A stretch of DNA of 64,000 nt from Streptomyces kurssanovii (lineage in GTDB: Bacteria; Actinomycetota; Actinomycetes; Streptomycetales; Streptomycetaceae), in the NCBI RefSeq assembly GCF_014649695.1, contig NZ_BMTN01000002.1, positions 434,001-498,000 of the forward strand, read 5' to 3'. The first letter of the stretch is position 1; each line of letters opens with the position of its first letter. Made by a program: the position numbers and the translations under genes. Below, piece by piece: positions 11,085-21,173 of this stretch. The notes beneath the pieces are model-generated. The model did not search any database and was not told the DNA's origin. It saw nothing but the letters and a program-made list of their open reading frames with translations.

Positions 11085-11130
11085 CGGTGGCTCCTGACGC
11101 ATCGGGACTGGAAGCGGGAAAGGCCGGGGG

Positions 11131-12447
11131 TCACAGCTCGCCCATCCGGCGGATCACGGGCGCGACGCGCTGCACGCCGTGGCGGTACGCGCCGCGCGCC
11201 GCCCTGCGCACGGCGTCGCGCACCACCCGCCGTACGCCGGTGGCCTCCGTCTTGGGGGCTGCGCCGGCCAGTGGTGTGCCGTCGGGGGCGAGGTGGTGGC
11301 GGGCGAGCAGGCCCGGCAGGTATCCGGGCGCGGTTGCCGGCGTGTAGTACGGGGCGATCGCGGGGAGCCGCGGCACGAGGAGCAGTTCGGCGACCCGCTT
11401 GCGGGCCTCGTCGAAGGCGCTCTCGTACGCCCCTTCGGCGGCGACGCCCTGCCCTGCCAGCCAGTCGGCGTCGGGCGTGGGCCGGTGGCCGCCGTCGAGC
11501 CGGTCCCAGGAAGCGAGCAGCCCCGAACCGAGGAAGTGGTGATTGCCGAGCGCCTCACGCACGCCGAGGTCGGTGAGCACAGCGGTGGGGATACGGCGGT
11601 GGAGCGCCTCGAGCGCGGCGGTGGACGACACGGTGACCAGCAGGTCGGTGCGGTCCAGTACCTCGCCCATGTTCCCGTACACGGGGCGGAAGTTGGGCGG
11701 GAGTCCGCCGGGCAGCTTCTCCGCGAGCTTCTGGTACGGGATCTCCTCGAGGTGCGTGGTGTGCTCGCCCGGTTTGGAGCGGAGCTTGAGCAGCACCTCG
11801 CGGTCGGGGTGCAGCCGGGCGTGCTCGACGAGCCTGCGCAGCAGGTACGCACGGTGCGCACGGGACTCGGGCACGGACGGCTGGACGGCGAAGACGACCG
11901 TGTCGCGGCCTTCCCGCGGCCGGTACGGCGCCCCGCCGAGGAAGGGCAGCGCGGCCTCGGTGACGGCGCCGGCGTCGGCGCCGACTCCCTCGTAGACGGC
12001 GCGGAAACGCGTCGCGTCGTGGCGGGAGTTGGCCAGCACGACGTCGGCGCCGTGGCGCAGCAGCAGTCCGTCGGACAGCTTCTCGTAGACGACACCGACG
12101 TAGCCGGTGACGACGACGGGACGGCGGTCCTGGCCGAGTGCGGCAAGGCCGTGCAGCATGGCCTGGACGCCTCCGCCGACGAGCGCGAGGACGACGATGT
12201 CGTAGGACCCGTCCCTCATCGCCCGCAGGAACTCGTTGCCCGTCACCTCGCGCAACTCGTCGGCACTCACGCCCACTTCCGCGAGCTGGCGGGCGGTGGG
12301 TGTGGCCCGGCCGCGCAGCAGGAAGCCGCTCAGCTCGACGGAGGTGCTCGGCGCGATGCGGCGCGCGGTGAGCGCACCCCATTTCCACCGGGTGTCGGAG
12401 TCGGCGAGTACGGCGACCCGTACGGCCTCGCTGGTACTTGTTGGCAC
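11131..12447 (-). CDS. Putative glycosyltransferase, DUF6716-like
   Basis: About 438 residues from the GTG that gives VPTSTSEAVRVAVLADSDTR. An in-frame start 13 codons upstream is less likely. The protein has a GT-B-like pattern: N-terminal VRVAVLADSDTRWKWG, central VTGYVGVVYEKLSDG, and C-terminal half with YGNMGEVLDRTDLLVTVSST, resembling the HP/SST donor-site region of polysialyl/CDP-glycerol transferases. It leads the minus-strand operon with the cytidylyltransferase and NeuB-like genes and diverges from a GT2 gene. It is presumed to act in teichulosonic acid assembly; the biochemical activity is unknown. A Lys/Arg-rich amphipathic C-terminus may bind membrane. Confidence 0.65.
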   Translation of the reverse strand: MPTSTSEAVRVAVLADSDTRWKWGALTARRIAPSTSVELSGFLLRGRATPTARQLAEVGVSADELREVTGNEFLRAMRDGSYDIVVLALVGGGVQAMLHGLAALGQDRRPVVVTGYVGVVYEKLSDGLLLRHGADVVLANSRHDATRFRAVYEGVGADAGAVTEAALPFLGGAPYRPREGRDTVVFAVQPSVPESRAHRAYLLRRLVEHARLHPDREVLLKLRSKPGEHTTHLEEIPYQKLAEKLPGGLPPNFRPVYGNMGEVLDRTDLLVTVSSTAALEALHRRIPTAVLTDLGVREALGNHHFLGSGLLASWDRLDGGHRPTPDADWLAGQGVAAEGAYESAFDEARKRVAELLLVPRLPAIAPYYTPATAPGYLPGLLARHHLAPDGTPLAGAAPKTEATGVRRVVRDAVRRAARGAYRHGVQRVAPVIRRMGEL

Positions 12448-12502
12448 GTCGAGGACGTTAGAAAGGCATGTGGTTTCACGGCCCAACTCGGCAGCAACAA
12501 AG

Positions 12503-12557
12503 GGTTAACAGAGCGCCTACGGACGGCGAAGCAGGCCGGGGAACGGGTCGGTTAACA
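12503..12557. promoter_or_regulatory. Two direct GGTTAACA repeats in a divergent promoter region
   Basis: Identical octamers at 12503-12510 and 12550-12557, each holding the palindrome GTTAAC. They are 47 bases apart in the gap between the divergent glycosyltransferase genes. In so GC-rich a genome this spacing and identity suggest a regulator site or promoter elements, but no matching regulator is known here. Confidence 0.3.
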
Positions 12558-12634
12558 AGCTCGTCGCCCTACGTTCACCTGACATCCTTGTATGCGTCGA
12601 TGCGAATGCCGAGCGCCCGCCTAGCGTCACGCGG

Positions 12635-13618
12635 GTGGTTAAGCTCTCCGTCATCGTGCCGTTCTACAACGTGCAGACATATGCCCCCGACACACTGCGA
12701 AGCCTTAGCGCGAACGCCCGCGCCGACTTCGAGTTCGTGCTCGTCGACGACTGTTCGACGGACGGGACTCCGGAGATCCTGCAGCGCGCGGAACGTGAAC
12801 TTCCGGGCGCGGTTCTGATCAGACATGAACGGAACGGTGGGCTGGCCACCGCCCGCAACACCGGTCTGGACGCGGCCGGCGGCGAATACCTCACCTTCCT
12901 CGACGGCGACGACTGGCTGGCGCCCGGCCACTTCGAGCACCTGCTGGACGCCATGGAGGACCTGGGGTGCGACTTCGTCCGCACCGACCATGTGCAGTGC
13001 ACGGGGCGGTCCCGCTCCATCCACCGGGTGCCCGTCGGACGGCGCGGCGAGGTGCTGCGCCCGCGGGACTCGATCCTGCCCTCCTCCCGCTCGACCGCCG
13101 TCGACTACCCGTACGCATGGGCCGGGATGTACCACCGGCGGCTCGTGGACCGCGGACTGCTCCACTTCACGCACGGATTGCGCACAGCAGAGGACCGGCC
13201 GTGGATATGGCGGCTGCACCGGGAGGCGGATTCGTTCGCCGTGATAAGCCACCTCGGAATTTTCTACCGGCGCGGGATCGCTTCCTCGCTCACCCAGATC
13301 GGCGACATCAGGCAGCTCGATTTCATCAAGGCATTCGACCAGGTGATCGAGGAAACCGCGAAGGACGCCGACGCGGAAAATCTGCTGCCCAAGGCGGTCC
13401 GCACATATTGCGCGGTCATTTCCCATCACCTGGGATCCATTGAGAGGTACGAACCGGCCGTGGCACGGAAATTGCGCACGATGAGCGCGGCCGCGCTGAA
13501 ACGCATGCCGCAGGACGTGCTGAACGAGGCCATCGACTCCATGGACGCCGACCGCGCCTCGCGACTGCGCAAGGTCCGCCGCCGGCCCGCTCCCCTCTCC
13601 GCGGAGGCGGCAGCCTGA
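12635..13618 (+). CDS. GT2 family glycosyltransferase
   Basis: A 327-residue GT-A fold glycosyltransferase. The start is KLSVIVPFYNVQTYAPDTL. It continues with EFVLVDDCSTDGT, then ERNGGLATARNTGLDAA, and the metal-binding FLDGDDW near residue 90. These are the standard family 2 motifs for inverting transfer from a nucleotide sugar. Its TGA overlaps the ATG of the next glycosyltransferase, so the two are coupled. It diverges from the DUF6716 gene and belongs to the same glycopolymer locus, probably adding a neutral hexose branch or linkage unit. GTG start; no strong Shine-Dalgarno is visible. Confidence 0.9.
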   Translation: MVKLSVIVPFYNVQTYAPDTLRSLSANARADFEFVLVDDCSTDGTPEILQRAERELPGAVLIRHERNGGLATARNTGLDAAGGEYLTFLDGDDWLAPGHFEHLLDAMEDLGCDFVRTDHVQCTGRSRSIHRVPVGRRGEVLRPRDSILPSSRSTAVDYPYAWAGMYHRRLVDRGLLHFTHGLRTAEDRPWIWRLHREADSFAVISHLGIFYRRGIASSLTQIGDIRQLDFIKAFDQVIEETAKDADAENLLPKAVRTYCAVISHHLGSIERYEPAVARKLRTMSAAALKRMPQDVLNEAIDSMDADRASRLRKVRRRPAPLSAEAAA

Positions 13619-14949
13619 TGGCCACGACGCAGATCTTCTTCGCCTCCTCCCTCTACGGCGCGGCGACGCTCGCCGCCGCGATCGACAGCGGCGGTTTCAC
13701 CACCGCCGACCGCCGGCTGCTGCTGGTCTCCAACAACGCGGCGACGCCGGAGACGACACCGGCCCTCGACGAGATGGCCGGCTTCGAGCGGCTGCGCGAC
13801 CGCTTCGACGACGTGCTCTCCTGGAACGGGACGATCTCGCCGTTCCACCCCGGCGGCTGGGCGCCCCGCGGCGACGACGTGCCCCTGTGGGAGCGGTATC
13901 TGAGACAGCTGTGGGAACTGGGCGACGACCGGATCGAGCTCGCCGTCGAATCCATCCAGGTCAACCCGGCGCTGGCGGTCGCGCAGCTCTTCCCCGACGC
14001 CGCGCTGGACGTGTACGCCGACGGGCTGATGAGCTACGGCCCCACCCGCAACAAGATCGACCCACTGGTCGGCGAACGGGTACGGCGGCTCCTGCACCTC
14101 GACCTGGTGCCCGGCCTGAAGCCGCTGCTGCTCGCGGAGTTCGGCGTGGAGCCGCAGCTCGTGCCGACCGAGGCGTTCGTCAAGGTCGTCGGCGAGCTCT
14201 CCGACGCCGTGCCGGACGCCTGCGCCGGCGTCCCGGAGGGCGCGGCCCTGCTGCTGGGCCAGTACCTCGCGGCCCTGGGCATCCTCACACCGGTGGAGGA
14301 GGAGGGCCTCCACGTCCGGATGCTGGCGGGCGTGGCCGCGCTCGGTCACCGCCGGGTCGTCTTCAAGCCGCACCCGACGGCGCCGGCCGCGTGGACGCGG
14401 ACGCTGGAGCGCCAGGCCGCGTCCCTCGGGGTCGAACTGACCGTGCTGGAACGGCCGGTGCTCGCCGAGGTGCTGTTCAAGCAGATGCGCCCGGCGCTGG
14501 TGGCGGGATGCTTCTCCACCGCCCTGTTCACCGCGGGCGCCTTCTACGGCGTCCCGGTCGCCCGGATCGGCACGGGGCCGCTCCTCGACCGGCTCAGCCC
14601 GTACCAGAACAGCAACCGGGTGCCGCTGACGATCGCCGACGCGCTGCTGCCGGACCTGGCCGCGGGCGAGACGGGCCCGCCCGCGGCGGCGGACGGGCAG
14701 CTCGCCGGACTGCTCTCCGCGGTGGGCTTCGCGATGCAGCCGAAGCTACGGGCGGACCTGCGGCCGGCGGCCGAACGCTATCTCCACGCCGGTCTCGACG
14801 CGACCACGGCCCGCTACTTCAAGCGCCGCCGTCTGACGGTGCTCGGCCTGCCGGGGGGTGTACCGCTGCCCCGCAACAGGGCGGTGCGGAGGATGGTGAG
14901 GGGGCGGCGGATGCGGCGTGTCTTGAAGCGGGTGGCCGCGCTGGGCTGA
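13618..14949 (+). CDS. Polysialyltransferase-family glycosyltransferase
   Basis: A 443-residue protein with the alpha-2,8-polysialyltransferase-type layout. The N-terminus TQIFFASSLYGAATLAAAID is followed by LDVYADGLMSYGPTRNKI (the acidic 'D/E-D-G' motif). VVFKPHPTAPAAW carries the HP motif for the CMP-sugar phosphate, and GCFSTALFTAGAFYG is the S(S/T) motif. This is the clearest candidate for the enzyme polymerising or adding CMP-activated nonulosonic acid. ATGA coupling to the GT2 gene. The C-terminus is strongly basic (repeated RR/RM pairs), consistent with membrane association. Confidence 0.8.
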   Translation: MATTQIFFASSLYGAATLAAAIDSGGFTTADRRLLLVSNNAATPETTPALDEMAGFERLRDRFDDVLSWNGTISPFHPGGWAPRGDDVPLWERYLRQLWELGDDRIELAVESIQVNPALAVAQLFPDAALDVYADGLMSYGPTRNKIDPLVGERVRRLLHLDLVPGLKPLLLAEFGVEPQLVPTEAFVKVVGELSDAVPDACAGVPEGAALLLGQYLAALGILTPVEEEGLHVRMLAGVAALGHRRVVFKPHPTAPAAWTRTLERQAASLGVELTVLERPVLAEVLFKQMRPALVAGCFSTALFTAGAFYGVPVARIGTGPLLDRLSPYQNSNRVPLTIADALLPDLAAGETGPPAAADGQLAGLLSAVGFAMQPKLRADLRPAAERYLHAGLDATTARYFKRRRLTVLGLPGGVPLPRNRAVRRMVRGRRMRRVLKRVAALG

Positions 14950-15099
14950 CGCGGGTGGCGTGCGCGTGGCCACGGGTGCGTGTCGCGTGCGGGTGCGGGC
15001 CGCTGCACGGGGCCGTCACCGGTCTGCGTGCGGCCGCGGCACGGGGCCGTCACCGCACCGTGCGTGCCTGGCCGCTGCGCGAGCTGTTCTCCTACCCGT

Positions 15100-15414
15100 C
15101 CCGCTGTACCGATGTGCGGCTCCGCCGCGTGGCGGGACAAGCCCCGGACCCCCTGCCGCCCTGCGGGCGGCGTACCGCGCTCCGCGCGGTGCCCTCAAAC
15201 GCCGGGCGGGCTGGATTTCGCTCCGCGAAATCAGCCTCGCTGGGGGCACCTCCCACGGCCGCCAGGCCGTAGGGGGAGATTGAGGCGCGGGGGTCGGTGG
15301 GGGTCCCCCCACGCCGTCAGGCGTAGGGGGAGGAGCCCCCGAAACACCGCGCGGAGCGCGGTGCCGGTCCGGGCGGAGCCCCCACGCGGCGGAGCCGCAC
15401 ATCGGTACAGCGGG
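15100..15414. repeat. 33-bp perfect inverted repeat pair bounding a repeat-rich intergenic segment
   Basis: Positions 15100-15132 and 15382-15414 are exact reverse complements over 33 bp. Each arm contains its own small hairpin (GCGGC-tcc-GCCGC). Between them lie further inverted repeats: an interrupted stem at about 15209-15237 around an ATTTCG/CGAAAT pair, and GGGGGAG-type repeats near 15250-15330. No gene is credible. The unit sits between the glycopolymer transferase (plus strand) and the convergent LysE gene, where it could serve as a bidirectional terminator. It resembles the dispersed extragenic repeats of Streptomyces. Confidence 0.7.
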
Positions 15415-15435
15415 GAAGGGCGGGGTGGGGAATGG

Positions 15436-16101
15436 TCAGGTGCCGCTCAGGGAGAGCTTGACCGCGAAGCCCAGGAACAGCGCGCCCGCCGCCGACGTCG
15501 CCCCCGCCGACAGCCGCCGCCTGCGGCGGAACGCGGCCGCGAGGTGGGTGCCGGTGAAGATCAGCACGCTCAGGTAAAGGACGCTCGCCAGCTGCGCCAG
15601 CGCGCCGAGCACCGTGAAGGAGAGCGCGGGGTACGCGTACGCCGGGTCGACGAACTGCACGAAGAAGGCGATGAAGAACAGGATCGCCTTCGGGTTGAGC
15701 AGACTGATCACGAACGCCTTGCGGAAGGGCCGCTCCGCGGCCGGACCTTCGGGGGACGCCTCCGCGGAAGAGGCCCCGTCTGCGGTCCGCTCGCCGCGCG
15801 TCCGCCACATCGACCAGGCCGCGCGGAGCATCCCGATCGCCAGCCAGGTCAGATAGCCGGCGCCGGCGTACTTCACGATCCCGAACAGCACCGCGTTGGC
15901 CTGGAGCAGCGAGGCCACGCCCGCGGCCGACAGCACCATCAGGACGGTATCGCCGCACCACACACCGGCGGCGGCCTGGTAGCCCGTACGCACACCGCGG
16001 CGCGCCGCGACGGAGAGCACGTACAGCGAGTTCGGTCCTGGCAGCAGGACGATCAGGACAAGTCCTGCGAGATAGGTCGGAAGATCGGTGACACCCAGCA
16101 T
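15436..16101 (-). CDS. LysE/RhtB family amino-acid exporter
   Basis: A 221-residue membrane protein with six predicted hydrophobic segments. It begins MLGVTDLPTYLAGLVLIVLL and then PGPNSLYVLSVAARRG, the LysE-family hallmark near residue 25. NPKAILFFIAFFVQFVDP around residue 140 is the second conserved motif (NPK...F). Such proteins export amino acids or related amines. An in-frame GTG 30 bases upstream falls inside a hairpin, and the family N-terminus favours the ATG at 16101. The cytoplasmic loop is acidic and Gly/Ala-rich. It is the gene after the acyl-CoA mutase, but a hairpin separates them. Confidence 0.88.
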   Translation of the reverse strand: MLGVTDLPTYLAGLVLIVLLPGPNSLYVLSVAARRGVRTGYQAAAGVWCGDTVLMVLSAAGVASLLQANAVLFGIVKYAGAGYLTWLAIGMLRAAWSMWRTRGERTADGASSAEASPEGPAAERPFRKAFVISLLNPKAILFFIAFFVQFVDPAYAYPALSFTVLGALAQLASVLYLSVLIFTGTHLAAAFRRRRRLSAGATSAAGALFLGFAVKLSLSGT

Positions 16102-16103
16102 GG

Positions 16104-16137
16104 GGCGGAGTGTCGCACATCGGTACGACACTCCGCC
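16104..16137. terminator. 12-bp stem hairpin between the acyl-CoA mutase and LysE genes
   Basis: Perfect 12-bp stem (16104-16115 with 16126-16137) and a 10-base loop, located 15 bases past the mutase stop and directly before the LysE ATG. On the plus strand it is followed by TTTCTGTT. It could terminate mutase transcripts or act as an operator for the exporter. The loop shares the GTACCGATGTG core with the 33-bp repeats at 15100 and 15382. Confidence 0.55.
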
Positions 16138-16152
16138 TTTCTGTTCCGTATG

Positions 16153-17733
<1,581 letters not shown>

Positions 17734-17984
17734 GTGACTGTGCCTCCCGCTGGGCCTACTGACAGGTAACAAACCTTTGCGACGGACTGTAGCGGCGGGC
17801 GTGCGAGGGATGGAGAGCCACGCCCTGGGACCTTGCTCACAGCCCGTACCGGCGAAGCGCCCGTGGCCCGCCCGTCCCCGAACCGTTACCCCCATGATGC
17901 GCGGGATTGCGCAACCGGGCAGGACGGGAATTTGTCTCATCAGGCAACAGACACATGTGGGGGACGAGACAAGTGGGGGGCGAC

Positions 17985-18869
17985 ATGCTCAGGAATGCCG
18001 GGATGAGAACGCTGGCCGCAGCGGCCGCGATCGTCGTGGCCGCGGTGACGGCCGGCTGTAAGGCGGAGGCCGCGACCGACACACCGACCGCCGGCAGCAC
18101 GCCGAGCGCGGCGGCGACGCCGTCCGCCTCCACGCCGCCGGCTTCCCCGTCACCGTCGGCGTCGGCGTCGGCATCCGAGTCGGCCGAGCCGTCGAAGAAG
18201 CCGTCGCCGTCGCCTTCCACCGAGCAGCCCGCGCCCAAGGTCATCATGGCGCCCGGCGCAAAGGGCGAGCAGGTGCGCGAGCTGCAGGCGCGGCTGGCGC
18301 AGATCGGCTGGTTCGACGACAAGCCGACGGGTACGTACGGGCCGGTCACCACCACGGCCGTGAAGGGCTTCCAGGGCAAGCGCGGCCTTCCCGCGACGGG
18401 CAGCACGGACACCGTGACCTGGCAGCGGCTGCTCGGCATGACGACGAAGCCGACGCGCGCCGAGCTGGACGGCAAGGACGTCAAGAAGCCGCAGGCGAAG
18501 CTCGATCAGCGCTGCATGACGGGCCGGGTGATGTGCATCAGCAAGACCACCCGCACGCTGTCGTGGATGATCGACGGCAAGGTGCTGTCCACGATGGACG
18601 TGCGCTTCGGGTCGCAGTACACGCCGACCCGCGAAGGCGTGTTCAAGGTGGGCTGGAAGTCCCGTGACCACGTCTCGACCCTCTACGACACGCCCATGCC
18701 GTACGCCATGTTCTTCAGCGGCGGCCAGGCGGTGCACTACTCCTCCGACTTCGCCGCCCGCGGCTACAACGGCGCGTCGCACGGCTGCGTCAACGTCAGG
18801 GACAAGGGTGCCATCGCGGCGCTGTTCGACCAGGTGCGGACCGGCGACAAGGTCGTCGTCTACTGGTGA
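17985..18869 (+). CDS. L,D-transpeptidase lipoprotein with peptidoglycan-binding domain
   Basis: About 294 residues. A signal peptide ends in lipobox VTAGC (Cys about residue 25), then a Thr/Ser/Pro/Ala linker of about 60 residues, then a PG_binding_1 domain ([20 protein letters not shown]), then a C-terminal YkuD domain with the catalytic SHGCVNVRD. Such enzymes make 3-3 crosslinks in peptidoglycan outside the membrane. The start is ambiguous: ATG at 17985 (MLRNAGMRT) is given; GTG at 17973 and ATG at 18003 are alternatives. It is divergent from the mutase gene and followed by a strong terminator. Confidence 0.9.
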   Translation: MLRNAGMRTLAAAAAIVVAAVTAGCKAEAATDTPTAGSTPSAAATPSASTPPASPSPSASASASESAEPSKKPSPSPSTEQPAPKVIMAPGAKGEQVRELQARLAQIGWFDDKPTGTYGPVTTTAVKGFQGKRGLPATGSTDTVTWQRLLGMTTKPTRAELDGKDVKKPQAKLDQRCMTGRVMCISKTTRTLSWMIDGKVLSTMDVRFGSQYTPTREGVFKVGWKSRDHVSTLYDTPMPYAMFFSGGQAVHYSSDFAARGYNGASHGCVNVRDKGAIAALFDQVRTGDKVVVYW

Positions 18870-18901
18870 TGCGCGGGGAGCGGAAGCGGTGAAGGAAGAA
18901 G

Positions 18902-18940
18902 GGCGCGGGCGGGACCGGGGGAACGTGTCCCGCCCGCGCC
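18902..18940 (+). terminator. Terminator of the L,D-transpeptidase gene
   Basis: Perfect 14-bp GC stem (18902-18915 with 18927-18940) with an 11-base loop, 32 bases past the stop codon. There is no long U-tract, as usual in Streptomyces. Confidence 0.75.
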
Positions 18941-18996
18941 ATTGCGCTGAGCCGTAGGTACGGGGGGAACCCCGGCTCGTTGCGCCGCCGATGACC

Positions 18997-19042
18997 AGTC
19001 GGCTCACTATCTACTGCGCCGCAGCCCAGAAAAACGTCACAC
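18997..19042. repeat. 46-base imperfect repeat, copy A
   Basis: Aligns without gaps to 28653-28698 with 37 of 46 identical bases by my count. Shared blocks include CGGCTCACT, CTACTGCGCCG and CGTCACAC. It lies between the convergent transpeptidase and anti-sigma-type genes. Function unknown. Confidence 0.5.
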
Positions 19043-19070
19043 CCTGCGTCCCGCGCCTCGAAAGCGCAGG

Positions 19071-20126
19071 TCAGAGAGCTCGAGTGGTGGCACCGGCAAG
19101 GGAGTCCGAGCCGGTCGACCACGGCGTCACGACCGGGTCGGGGACGAGCGAGTACGAGACCTGGGGGGTGTCGGGGACGAGTTGGGGGGCGTCCTCGGTG
19201 CCCGAGTCGCTGTCGCCGCCGGAGCCGCCGGAGTTCTTCCCGCCGTCCTGGCCGTTCCCGTCGCCCTCTTCGCGGTCGTCGCCTTCGTTCCCGCCCTCGC
19301 CGCCCGGGCTGCCACCGTCGCCCGCGCCGCCGCCGAGCAGTTCGTCGCAGAACCGCTCCACACGCTCGGCGCCTCTGGCGGCCAACTCCAGCCGGCGCTT
19401 GCGGTCCGGATCGATCCGGCCACTGCGCCAGTCACGGCATGCCTCGACGGACCTGCGGTACAGGTCGGTGTTCTTCGACGGGTCCTCGCCGCCCGGCGAG
19501 GCCGCGCCGTCCCCGGCCGGCAGGCCGGGCGTGCTCACGCCCGCGTCGCCGGGGGAGGGCGTCGCGCTGCCCGTCACGGGCGGCAGGCCCGGCGGCGTGC
19601 CGGTGGCGCCCGTGGGAGGGGGTGCCGCGCCGGCGTCGCCGCCGCTCGGCGACGGCGACGTGAGCGGTCCCGGTGTCGCCGCGGCCGACACGGAGGACGC
19701 GGGCGTGGGCCGGTCGTCGCCGAAGGTGGGCAGCACACCGCTGCCCGCGGCGACGGCGACACCGCCGATGGCACAGCCCGCGAACGCCGCCGCGATCCCG
19801 AACCGGACGGGCCGGGCGAATCCCACGCCGCGGGCCGGCCTGGTGCCGCGGCCGGAACGGGTGACCCGGACGGTCCCGAGGGAAGTGCCCGCTGCTGCCG
19901 GCGACTCGGCCCTGGCCTTGCGGTACGCGGCCATCGCCGCCGCCTCGCCGGGCAGTTCGCCGTCGTCGTAGCCGTAGCCGGGGTTCCGCCCCGCGCTGTC
20001 GAGGGCGGCGGCGAGACGTGCGGCCTCCGTACGAGCGCGTTCGTCCGCGACCTCGACAGGCTCGCCACGCAGCAGTCGTTCCGCCGCGTCCCTGTCAAGC
20101 CACTCGTACCGCTCGTCGGCCATCAC
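19071..20126 (-). CDS. Membrane protein coupled to an ECF sigma factor (probable anti-sigma or sigma-linked regulator)
   Basis: A 351-residue protein. It has an N-terminal cytoplasmic part with EWLDRDAAERLLRGEPVEV and a basic stretch, one transmembrane helix around residues 108-130 (FGIAAAFAGCAIGGVAVAAGS), then a long Pro/Ser/Gly-rich extracytoplasmic tail. The tail includes a short charged helix (about residues 225-275) and an acidic Gly/Asp/Asn repeat. Its start overlaps the stop of the sigma factor gene (ATGA), the arrangement expected of an anti-sigma factor. I see no zinc-type HxxxCxxC motif, so the anti-sigma role is inference from position. Confidence 0.7.
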   Translation of the reverse strand: MMADERYEWLDRDAAERLLRGEPVEVADERARTEAARLAAALDSAGRNPGYGYDDGELPGEAAAMAAYRKARAESPAAAGTSLGTVRVTRSGRGTRPARGVGFARPVRFGIAAAFAGCAIGGVAVAAGSGVLPTFGDDRPTPASSVSAAATPGPLTSPSPSGGDAGAAPPPTGATGTPPGLPPVTGSATPSPGDAGVSTPGLPAGDGAASPGGEDPSKNTDLYRRSVEACRDWRSGRIDPDRKRRLELAARGAERVERFCDELLGGGAGDGGSPGGEGGNEGDDREEGDGNGQDGGKNSGGSGGDSDSGTEDAPQLVPDTPQVSYSLVPDPVVTPWSTGSDSLAGATTRAL

Positions 20127-20890
20127 ATGTCCTTCTGCGTCCGCAGGCGTGAATGCGTCACACCGGCGGGTGCCGTCGCCCCGGGGCGGGAACCGCGCTG
20201 CGTGGGCAGCCCGCCCAGTTCCGAAGCGTTCTCCGCGGGGTCCTCCCCGCCCCGGCGAGTCACGTCGGAGGGGGGCCGGTCCCCGCCTTCGAAGGCGGCG
20301 CCGTCGGCTCCCAGCAGTTCCGCCAGGCGCTTCAGTCCGCGGTGCGCGGCCGTCCGGACGGCACCCGGCCGCTTGCCGAGGGTCTTGGCCGCGCTCTTGG
20401 CGTCGAGGCCGACCACGACCCGCAGCACGACCGCCTCGGCCTGATCCTGCGGCAGTTGGGCGATGAGCGCCATGGTGCTGCTGGTGGAGATGGACTCCAG
20501 CGCCTCGTCGACCGTGTCGGAGTCGGCGGCCCGGCCGGTCAGTTCGGTCTCGTCACCGCCGACGGCCGGCCGACGACCGCGCATCCGGATGTGATCCAGA
20601 GCACGGTTGCGGGCGATCCGCGCGGCCCAGCCGCGGAACCGGTCGGCGTCCCCGCTGAACCTCTCGAGGTCCCGGGAGATCTGAAGCCACGCCTCGGAGG
20701 CGACGTCCTCCGCGTCGGCGTCGCCGACGAGCGTGCGTACATAGCCGATCAACCGCGGATGGACGGCGCGGTACACAGTCCGGAAGGCGTCCTCGCCCCC
20801 ATCCTGAGCCGCGAGTACGGCGGCGGTCAGCTCCGCGTCGTCCCCCAGCACTACCTCAACCCGTCGTTCCGAACCGCAGCTGGTCACCAC
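20123..20890 (-). CDS. ECF-type RNA polymerase sigma factor
   Basis: A 255-residue sigma-70 family group 4 protein. Region 2 reads DAFRTVYRAVHPRLIGYVRTLVGDADAEDVASEAWL. Region 2.4 is RFRGWAARIARNRALDHIR. Region 4 includes LPQDQAEAVVLRVVVGLDAKSAAKTLGKRPGAVRTAAHRGLKRL. A C-terminal extension of about 55 residues after region 4 is unusual for a minimal ECF factor. GTG at 20890 gives MVTSCGSE; a GTG at 20851 (VLGDDAELTAAVLAA) is an equally good start on family grounds. It is coupled to the membrane protein downstream, its likely regulator. Confidence 0.88.
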   Translation of the reverse strand: MVTSCGSERRVEVVLGDDAELTAAVLAAQDGGEDAFRTVYRAVHPRLIGYVRTLVGDADAEDVASEAWLQISRDLERFSGDADRFRGWAARIARNRALDHIRMRGRRPAVGGDETELTGRAADSDTVDEALESISTSSTMALIAQLPQDQAEAVVLRVVVGLDAKSAAKTLGKRPGAVRTAAHRGLKRLAELLGADGAAFEGGDRPPSDVTRRGGEDPAENASELGGLPTQRGSRPGATAPAGVTHSRLRTQKDM

Positions 20891-21052
20891 TGCCGCGCTG
20901 TCGTGCGCGAATCAGCACGCTACGTCCTTTTAAGTGCCCGCGTCCACGCCTCGTACAACTCGCAACGAGTTTGCCACTCAGCGGGGTGTGACAGAAACAG
21001 CACTCTCGGCGCTGAGGTTAGTACGGGGCGCCCTTGGGCCCTCGCCACGAAC

Positions 21053-21096
21053 GACGACCGGGGCCTCTCCTGTGGGGGGTGGCGGCCCCGGTCGTC
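21053..21096 (-). terminator. Terminator after the two-domain hypothetical gene
   Basis: Perfect 13-bp stem (21053-21065 with 21084-21096), 18-base loop, about 77 bases past the minus-strand stop at 21174. On the plus strand it is followed by CTTTTCG. It isolates the sigma factor unit from the upstream genes. Confidence 0.7.
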
Positions 21097-21173
21097 CTTT
21101 TCGTCCGCTGGACATGCCCCGTCGGACCGCTCCGCCTTCGCCAGAGCGACCGGACGGCTCCCGAGCGGACACG

